Below, piece by piece: positions 50,701 to 55,817 of a stretch of DNA of 55,817 nucleotides. The notes beneath the pieces are model-generated. The model searched no databases. It was given only the letters and a program-made list of their open reading frames with translations, and was not told the DNA's origin. The stretch is from assembly GCF_001902145.1 (NCBI RefSeq), contig NZ_MRST01000023.1, positions 451,206 through 507,022 on the forward strand, written 5' to 3'. Within the stretch, counting starts at the first letter, position 1. Every line of letters starts with the position of its first letter. Source of the DNA: Pseudomonas fluorescens. Lineage in GTDB: Bacteria > Pseudomonadota > Gammaproteobacteria > Pseudomonadales > Pseudomonadaceae. The position numbers and the translations under genes were made by a program.

Positions 50701-53257
50701 CGACGCTGATGTGGTTTTGCATGCGCGCCAGCATGCCCTGCGCCTTGAGCATCAGGCGCAGTGGTTCTATCAGGCATTCGCGGCGGTATTGCTTCTGGTG
50801 CATGGACTCGCCCCGCACGCCCCTGAATGTCGCGAAGATCAGGTCCTCATACTGTTTGGCCAGGTTGAGGTCCGGCACCATGCTCCTCAAGTAGTCACTT
50901 GTGACGCCGGCTTTGAGGGTGGCGAGCTCGCTCGGGTCATCGGCCGTCACCTCAAGTTTCATGAAAGCCAGGCGCCTGCTGAGGTCGTCGTCTATGTTGC
51001 GCAGGGCCAGTTCATCCAGGTCCATCTTGCTGCGTTTAACGCTGGGAACACTGACGACCTTGACGGGGGTACTTGGCGCCGCGCCGGGAATGATGTCGCG
51101 TTGTTGTTCAACCGTGTCGGGCAGGTCCAGCGCGAGGGCAAAACCTTTGCCCAGGGCGAAATCCTTGCGTAAACGTGCCTCGATCTGTTGGCTGACAAAC
51201 ACGTCGCGTGCTGACAGGGAGCGATCCTGCAGCGTTTGTGAGCTTTTGAGCGCGGGAATATAAGCATCAAGCAGGGCTTTGAGCGCCTCTTGGTTCTCAG
51301 CGGACTGAGTGCGAAGCCACGATGGCAGTTGTTGGGTCAGTACGTCGCTATTGTAATCCTCGACAAGCTGTAGAAACGCGGCCTCGCGCGCCGTGTTGGC
51401 GGGTATCAACAGGGAAGGCAGCGTTTGTTCGCGCAGTTTTTCCAGCTCCACGGCAAGTGTTGCCGCCTGCTCCGGCGCCGACCAGGTTTGGCGTACACGT
51501 GCGGCCTGCTCTTCGAAAGCAGCCTGCTGGCCGCTCAAGCTGTAGTCGAATGGGTCCCCTTCCAAGGCTGTGAACTGCAGTGCCAGGACCCTATCTGCGG
51601 GGAGGATTGCGAACACGCCTTCTTCCAGGGCCTGGCGCGAAGCGAAGCGCTGCAAGGCTCCATCGCTGCCAGGCCAATAAAGGATATGGCTGCCGTCTCG
51701 TGTGGTGGGCGTCTGCGGGTCTTGGGGAGGAAGGAAAACCAGCGGCCCTTTAAGTTCGCTGCGAGTGGGCGTGGTGTTGCCAGGCGGGGTGACCGATAAC
51801 GTCAGTGCCACGACGTCAGGCAGAGGAGTTGCCAGAGCCGTTTCGATCACCAGCAGTTCGTCGTCACTGAGTTGGTTCAAGGCCCGCTGAATCTGTGCTT
51901 CGATGCGCAAACCCTGCAGGCGCGCCTGGTAGAGCGCCGAATAGTGAGTGTTGAGTGCAGCAATATCCAGAGGGCGCCGGTTCAGCATGGCGTGCGCCGA
52001 CTTTTGCGCCGTATGCTGCTGAACCTTCAGTGCGTCCAGTTGCAGTTGTAAAGACTGCCAATGAGAACCCGCCGGCCCGCTCGGTTCGTCGCCGGCCAAC
52101 AGCTGTTCGAGGGCGTGGCGCTGTTGGCGCACCAGTGCCTGTCGTGCCCTGGCGTTCACGGCGTTGTTCAACTGGCCGAACTGGGGGAGCTGCGGGTCTA
52201 TGAGGGCGGCTTCCGGCAGCGAAGGGGCTGCGGCAAATAACGATTGGCCTTGGCGCTGGGCATCAAGTCGATCGATGGTCAGGCGGGCTTGATAAGCCTC
52301 GTCGAGGCTGAGGTTGGCCACAGCGCTGATCGCGTCCTGATACTGCGCTTGAGTCAGTTGTTTGAGCCAGAGCCCGATGCCCTCGTCCAACGGGCGGTTC
52401 TTGATCTTGTACTCGATGCTTGCCGAGGGGTCGATGGTGGTGGAGGCAAACAACGTTTGTTGCCGGTCGAGCAGCCAACGCTCCATGTCCGTACGGCGGG
52501 TGAAGGTATGCCACGCGGGCGCGAGGCTTGGCACGTATAAAAGCTGCGGGGTCGGTGGCTCGGTATCCAGGGTCACCACCCAGGCGCCGGGCAAGGGCAG
52601 GGTGGTGGCATGGGAGGTTTTGAGCAGCACTTGTTCGGTATAGATTCGTTGCCCTGTGGGGGTGGCGGGTGCCGGGTTGATCAACGAAAACAACGGCGCG
52701 AGGGCTTCGGCATTGACCTTGCCCTCGGCCAGTAGATGTTCAGCGCTGGCTTCGAAGTGGATCTTGTAGAACTCAATCGCCCGATTGAGGCAGGTTACCG
52801 GGGCCGACGGTGCGCGTTGGGTGCGCCAATAACGCAGCCAGTTGTCATCGATGGCTTGTTCCAGGTCCAGTGTTTTGAGTTCGTCCAATAACAAGGCAAC
52901 GGGGTAATCCGCCAGGGAATGCTTGTGCGGCATATAGAGCATTTTGCCCGCAGGGATCTGCGTCGTGTCCAGGGTGGGATGCTGCTGCATATACAGGCAG
53001 GCTTCGGTCAAGGTGATTCGGCGGCTACTGCGTTGCTCGGTGGCAAAGAACTCCAGCCCCACGCGCTCGCCGTCCAGTTGCAGGTGTTCCTGCAGCAGCC
53101 GGTTGATTGAGTCGCGTACGGTCGGCAGGCCTGCCATCAGTGCGAGCATGCCGCGGTGGCAGTCTTGCCAGCGTTGCGTGGCGTCCCATAAAAGGTCGTC
53201 GTCGATGTTCGCTTGCGGCTGCGGACGTGGTGGAACAAGCGTGAAAGGCAGGGTCAT
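47702..53257 (-). CDS. Giant dermonecrotic-toxin-like protein with C-terminal AHFHY domain and coding G tract
   Basis: A 1851-residue protein, the longest in the window. LYxP modules lie at ~225-265 (GAWVVT, then LLYVPSLAPAW), ~500-545 (ILYWPGSDGALQRF) and ~895-940 (LLYLPDAPDERCLRGF). A hydrophobic region covers ~1029-1096 (IALGFVPFIGTAVTLADAGISLFEAV). A beta-rich module (GEHFILSEGRYFKVKF, RLVAPGKYY) lies at ~1160-1210, then helical segments. The last ~130 residues have DYLQEYEVYDATR, A1786-H-F-H-Y1790 and KAHLKLADQRYQG, homologous to the end of the 5747-10384 protein. A run of ten C on the coding strand encodes G1130-P-P-P1133, a possible slippage site. The ribosome site before ATG 53257 is weak. 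Confidence 0.87.
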   Translation of the reverse strand: MTLPFTLVPPRPQPQANIDDDLLWDATQRWQDCHRGMLALMAGLPTVRDSINRLLQEHLQLDGERVGLEFFATEQRSSRRITLTEACLYMQQHPTLDTTQIPAGKMLYMPHKHSLADYPVALLLDELKTLDLEQAIDDNWLRYWRTQRAPSAPVTCLNRAIEFYKIHFEASAEHLLAEGKVNAEALAPLFSLINPAPATPTGQRIYTEQVLLKTSHATTLPLPGAWVVTLDTEPPTPQLLYVPSLAPAWHTFTRRTDMERWLLDRQQTLFASTTIDPSASIEYKIKNRPLDEGIGLWLKQLTQAQYQDAISAVANLSLDEAYQARLTIDRLDAQRQGQSLFAAAPSLPEAALIDPQLPQFGQLNNAVNARARQALVRQQRHALEQLLAGDEPSGPAGSHWQSLQLQLDALKVQQHTAQKSAHAMLNRRPLDIAALNTHYSALYQARLQGLRIEAQIQRALNQLSDDELLVIETALATPLPDVVALTLSVTPPGNTTPTRSELKGPLVFLPPQDPQTPTTRDGSHILYWPGSDGALQRFASRQALEEGVFAILPADRVLALQFTALEGDPFDYSLSGQQAAFEEQAARVRQTWSAPEQAATLAVELEKLREQTLPSLLIPANTAREAAFLQLVEDYNSDVLTQQLPSWLRTQSAENQEALKALLDAYIPALKSSQTLQDRSLSARDVFVSQQIEARLRKDFALGKGFALALDLPDTVEQQRDIIPGAAPSTPVKVVSVPSVKRSKMDLDELALRNIDDDLSRRLAFMKLEVTADDPSELATLKAGVTSDYLRSMVPDLNLAKQYEDLIFATFRGVRGESMHQKQYRRECLIEPLRLMLKAQGMLARMQNHISVGELSLLNIAIDADTHDAWKVDGKHIRLLPAHLTVGGKDTDEETPITLSGITFIEEKSSGSTLLYLPDAPDERCLRGFTNLNQARIALFELCRLDSMVEYVAGRAIKGDVRAHIGRIDQATHKGYDAMIQAGVPWPPTTSLAAHQLNAHMGRLIEANRNDARSNDDLAQEKYALKSGELLNGIKIALGFVPFIGTAVTLADAGISLFEAVTAFRSGKTGQGIEQLASVFECLVFAALDSVSIAAAPAARGNVARQLTRSRQVKSGARPGFWRSVKARQGPPPRQRFAGYEHSGSLDAGTLQPVSVGPYRHTLRHTSGEHFILSEGRYFKVKFDPTSHEMRLVAPGKYYAPAIALDQAQQWDTYSALNGGRLTGYGGGSRRTRGGRVNVPPAVERQLPAAALEVNMQRLELGRSAIKQLQEFHAQVMKSDVKLKKYLHDYPDQTIVSAQKSADSKSLDVDLIKDLEDAKKTYGVLEDAKQKPLRLPGADIPEELNRTAHIISDRLNRLLENSTNRSLGLVDRAIAINGELNSATLVTGRRLILASELQQGRLELLTELNRLETSIKDMGTWVKRITDRSSRTEMATLLDQWKNRFTSLRIASMRSGNLMQALTRLPQTINIDWIYLENAVQQLRTQFDRTVTTHMNLPEANISRVERNRILESCIKVYEELSRSLIAWNNRSPDHFDPTFLPLLQDNLKRLIQKARHAIKKPASEPKPSAAQAAFETEDGQLLIGTEKPAGQQSPRQFIINDADGAVVEVWDNVSDSNTFRLNTTQSRPVAGSRSLPTDVNAVVAEARTRLGAVEAFENNVRSYKTMEPVNLEHILHSEANALETRASHIQSLDAGNPLVEQLRSRATALKQSGEALRIQRSLESKTPTEGYLDYLMEKGRVVIRKQGTRQKLRGKRPDGQDDYLQEYEVYDATRQGKADKPIWYAHFHYETQHAAFDSFPKAHLKLADQRYQGMKWQAAKTGAGATFADTTIWRGDIGPPFAKKHFQPLG
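49859..49868 (-). repeat. 10-bp homopolymer (C10 on the coding strand) inside the sixth giant gene
   Basis: Ten consecutive G on the plus strand give GGC CCC CCC CCC in the coding frame (G1130 to P1133). A gain or loss of one base moves translation into frames that end at 49500-49502 or 49606-49608, removing about the last 715 residues. Confidence 0.95.
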
Positions 53258-53443
53258 GACGTTGATGTGCTCTGTAAGGTCAAAATCCTATTAGAGAGCG
53301 ACAGGCAAAGTGCTCGGTGACATATAGGTATCGCGATGACCGTCGGGCATCTTTCATCAAACTGTCATCGAACTGTGGCAGCGCGCTTGAACAAACTTCA
53401 TCAGACTCGCGCTCTACTGGGGTTCTGCGTTTCGGTGTTTTCC

Positions 53444-54463
53444 ATGCGTGTGTTGTTTTTAGTGGCCGCTCTACTGTTCGGCCTGCCGTCTTTTGCGGCT
53501 TCTCGATGTGATGTCAATGTCCCGACCCAAACGGTCGACCTGGCTCAGGTGAGCATCGCCTATCAAAGTATTGGCCGTGCGTCCGACCCTGCATTGCTGC
53601 TGGTGATGGGCCTGGGCGGGCAGTTGATTCACTGGCCGGATGAAGTGGTGGTGGCCCTGTGCGAGCAAGGTTTTCGGGTGATTCGCTACGACAACCGTGA
53701 CGTCGGCCTGTCCACCTGGCGGCAGGCACCGGCGAGCGCCAACCTGACTTTTGAAGTGCTGCGCTACAAGCTCGGCCTGCCGGTGGCGGCGCCCTATACC
53801 TTGACCGATATGGCCGACGACGCCCTGGGGTTGATGGATGCGTTGCAGGTGCAGCAATTTCACGTACTCGGCGCGAGCATGGGCGGCATGATCGCCCAAC
53901 ACCTGGCGGCCATGGCGCCACAGCGCGTGGAAAGCCTGACCCTGATCATGACCAGCTCCGGCGCCGAGGGCCTGCCCGCGCCGAACGCGGCGCTGGTGCA
54001 GTTGTTGTCGCGGCGCAGCGCGCCCAATCGCGAAGTGGCGCTGGAGCAACAGGCGGATTTGCTCGCGGCGCTGGGCAGCCCGGACATCAAGGACGATCGC
54101 CAGGCGTTGTTGCACCAGGCGGCGCTGTCCTATGACCGGGCCTTCAACCCCGAAGGCGTGAAGCGCCAGATCATGGCGATCCTGGCTGAACCGAGCCGTG
54201 TGCCCTTGCTCAACCAACTGCGCGTGCCGACCCTGGTGGTCCACGGCACCGCCGACCCCTTGCTGCCGGTGATGCACGGCGTGCACCTGGCCGCGCATAT
54301 TCAGGGCAGCCAGTTGACATTGATTCCCGGCCTGGCCCACCGTTTTCAGGAAGCGTTCAAGGCGCCCTTGCTTGCGGCGGTGCTGCCCTATCTGCAAGCC
54401 CATCGCCAGGATGCCGCGCACTGGGCGCAGATCGATTTGAGCGAGCCTTCGAAGGTGCTGTGA
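53444..54463 (+). CDS. Alpha/beta hydrolase, probably exported
   Basis: A 339-residue protein beginning with a signal-like sequence [21 protein letters not shown] prefer this ATG (53444) to one 108 bp upstream because the signal peptide then sits at the N-terminus, although no strong ribosome site is seen. The alpha/beta hydrolase triad candidates are S145 (GAS145MGG), D271 (HGTADPLLP) and H299 (GLAHRFQ); the oxyanion region is MGLGGQ and the strand motif is [12 protein letters not shown]. The substrate is unknown. The FrnE-like gene follows on the same strand after 59 bp and could be co-transcribed. Confidence 0.87.
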   Translation: MRVLFLVAALLFGLPSFAASRCDVNVPTQTVDLAQVSIAYQSIGRASDPALLLVMGLGGQLIHWPDEVVVALCEQGFRVIRYDNRDVGLSTWRQAPASANLTFEVLRYKLGLPVAAPYTLTDMADDALGLMDALQVQQFHVLGASMGGMIAQHLAAMAPQRVESLTLIMTSSGAEGLPAPNAALVQLLSRRSAPNREVALEQQADLLAALGSPDIKDDRQALLHQAALSYDRAFNPEGVKRQIMAILAEPSRVPLLNQLRVPTLVVHGTADPLLPVMHGVHLAAHIQGSQLTLIPGLAHRFQEAFKAPLLAAVLPYLQAHRQDAAHWAQIDLSEPSKVL

Positions 54464-54522
54464 AGGTGGTGTATCGTGCAACCTTTATGTATGCGCATGA
54501 CTGCACGCGAGGTTGCCCCACC

Positions 54523-55176
54523 ATGAGTACTCCCCTGAAAATCGATTTCGTCAGCGACGTATCCTGCCCCTGGTGCATCATCGGCCTGCGCGGCCTGACC
54601 GAAGCCCTCGACCAGCTTGGCAGCGAGGTGCAGGCCGAGATCCATTTCCAGCCGTTCGAACTGAACCCGAACATGCCCGCCAGCGGTCAGAACATCGTCG
54701 AGCACATTACCGAAAAGTACGGTTCCACGGCGCAAGAGTCCCAGGCTAATCGTGCGCGCATCCGCGACATGGGCGCCGCATTGGGCTTTGCGTTTCGCAC
54801 CGACGGCCAGAGCCGTATCTACAACACTTTTGATGCGCACCGCTTGTTGCATTGGGCCGGGTTGGAAGGCTTGCAGTACAACCTCAAGGAAGCGCTGTTC
54901 AAGGCGTACTTCAGTGATGGTCAGGACCCGTCCGACCACGCGACCCTGGCGATCATCGCCGAGAGCGTAGGGCTGGACATTGCGCGCGCCGCCGAGATTC
55001 TTGCCAGCGATGAATACGCCGCCGACGTCCGCGAGCAGGAACAGCTGTGGGTTTCCCGTGGGGTGAGTTCGGTGCCGACCATTGTCTTCAATGACCAATA
55101 TGCGGTGAGCGGTGGGCAACCGGCTGAAGCCTTCGTCGGCGCGATTCGCCAGATCATCAACGAATCGAAATCCTGA
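54523..55176 (+). CDS. DsbA-family oxidoreductase, FrnE-like
   Basis: A 217-residue thioredoxin-fold protein of the FrnE/DsbA type, with active site C15-P-W-C18 (FVSDVSCPWCIIG), the helical insertion (FQPFELNPNMP, FNTFDAHRLLHWA) and the cis-proline region VSSVPTIVFNDQYAVSGGQP. There is no signal peptide, so it is probably cytoplasmic. ATG 54523 with GAGG 11 bp upstream is chosen over an upstream ATG that gives an atypical N-terminus. FrnE-like proteins act in thiol-disulfide exchange and oxidative stress; the exact role is open. Confidence 0.9.
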   Translation: MSTPLKIDFVSDVSCPWCIIGLRGLTEALDQLGSEVQAEIHFQPFELNPNMPASGQNIVEHITEKYGSTAQESQANRARIRDMGAALGFAFRTDGQSRIYNTFDAHRLLHWAGLEGLQYNLKEALFKAYFSDGQDPSDHATLAIIAESVGLDIARAAEILASDEYAADVREQEQLWVSRGVSSVPTIVFNDQYAVSGGQPAEAFVGAIRQIINESKS

Positions 55177-55265
55177 GGCCGAGCACGGAGCAAAATGTGG
55201 GAGCTGGCTTGCCTGTGATAGCGGACCGTCAGTTGCAAATGGGCTGGCTGACACACCGTTATCGC
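55177..55265. repeat. REP sequence downstream of the FrnE-like gene
   Basis: TGTGGGAGCTGGCTTGCCTG begins at ~55197, 21 bp after the stop codon. No T-tract terminator is present. Confidence 0.7.
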
Positions 55266-55660
55266 AGCATAGGTATCTACATAACTCTGTAAGCTCAACG
55301 GTAACCACGATGCGAAGCGAGTCGCTCTTGCTCTTGCTCTGCTTTTGATCTTGATCTCAGGCGCCCCGTTAAACCACGCTGGCCGGAATTCGACAGTGAT
55401 TTTGGGGGTAAACCGGCAGGGATGCCGGTTTAGCCGCCCCGCGCCATGGATGGCGCGTGGCGGCGGCCCCCTAAATCACTGGCGGATTACGGGCACACCG
55501 AGCCTAAGCGAGGTGCCGAGTGGTGGGGCAAGAGCGTTTTGCTTACTTTTGTCTGGGCCGGCATTCCGGCTTTTCAAAAGTGAGCCGCCGTCAGGGCGGA
55601 ACCCTAAGTGGCCGTTACCTAAATAACGGATATGTACTCGGTCAGCCCCAACATCCTGGT
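55266..55660 (+). repeat. Extragenic structured element, copy C
   Basis: A direct-orientation copy of the element at 14098-14483. The CATAGGTATCTACATAACTC box is at 55268-55287, followed by CTCTTG/GATCTT repeats and GGCGCCCCGTTAAACCACGC. The outer stem is CAGTGATTTTGGGGG (55394-55408) with CCCCCTAAATCACTG (55467-55481), one mismatch. The inner hairpins are AAACCGGCA/TGCCGGTTT and GCGCCAT/ATGGCGC. An extra GGGCCGGCATTCCGGC segment (~55555-55570) is absent from the other copies. Confidence 0.85.
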
Positions 55661-55817
55661 CGGCTGTCAGGCCGCCTTCGCGAGCAAGCCCGCTCCCACA
55701 GTTTGATCGTGGTGTGTCAGGTAGATAGGCGTCGGCTGTCTAATCGTCACGGGAGCAAGCTCCCTCGCCACAGATTTAGCGTCGTGCCGAAGTTGTATCG
55801 ATACCTACGCTGCTGTC
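55661..55817. repeat. REP sequences and degenerate GATACCTA box at the window end
   Basis: CGCGAGCAAGCCCGCTCCCA (~55679-55698) and GGGAGCAAGCTCCCTCGCCA (~55751-55770) are REP-like. AGTTGTATCGATACCTACG near 55790-55808 is a degenerate form of the recurrent box. No gene is visible. Confidence 0.75.

Overview
The window looks like a chromosomal segment of a fluorescent Pseudomonas (P. fluorescens group). The basis is the high G+C content, the abundant GGGAGCnGGCTTGC-type REP sequences arranged as inverted pairs, and the gene set: a MetR regulator, an OpgC acyltransferase, an FMN-binding glutamate-synthase-like protein and a Zur-controlled type B L31. No rRNA, tRNA, integrase, phage or CRISPR feature is visible.

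About half of the coding sequence belongs to six giant proteins (1371 to 1851 residues) that resemble the Pseudomonas proteins annotated as dermonecrotic-toxin-like / DUF6543: genes at 552-5612(-), 5747-10384(+), 18856-24051(+), 24131-29239(-), 40836-44951(-) and 47702-53257(-). They share a layout: a long N-terminal part, in most of them with recurring LYxP modules, a hydrophobic helical stretch in the middle or second half, and in at least four a beta-rich module after it. The C-terminus varies. It is LRR plus a NEL-type ubiquitin ligase with a CxD cysteine in the first; an AHFHY-motif domain in the second and sixth; an HEXXH metallopeptidase-like domain in the third; a Cys-His-Asp (papain/transglutaminase/PMT-like) domain in the fourth; and a small unassigned alpha/beta tail in the fifth. 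No immunity-like small gene follows any of them, so effectors aimed at eukaryotic cells fit better than interbacterial toxins. Delivery is not shown by the sequence.

Layout. 1-541: four 134-bp tandem units, each an inverted REP pair. 552-13895: two divergent giant genes, a bifunctional penicillin-binding protein whose 3' end overlaps the second giant, and a small hypothetical gene. 13896-15147: non-coding, with repeats and a structured leader. 15148-16569: ProY-like permease with a good terminator. 16723-24051: an oligopeptidase A-like M3 metallopeptidase and the third giant, apparently one operon, ending at a two-sided terminator shared with the fourth giant. 29339-33236: opgC, a truncated gene remnant, a monooxygenase/glutamate-synthase-like pair and Zur-regulated L31. 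33257-40835: a signalling block (REC-GGDEF-EAL, di-heme cytochrome c peroxidase, two histidine kinases) chained by ATGA overlaps, facing a divergent REC plus degenerate HD-GYP gene. 40836-44951: fifth giant. 45148-46052: Nudix and GNAT pair. 46706-47623: metR. 47702-53257: sixth giant, carrying a 10-bp G tract that could make it phase variable. 53444-55176: alpha/beta hydrolase and FrnE-like DsbA oxidoreductase. Repeats close the window.

Three intergenic blocks (14.1, 46.2 and 55.3 kb) hold copies of one extragenic element of about 390 bp. Its outer stem differs in sequence from copy to copy but stays self-complementary, so a folded structure seems to be what is conserved.
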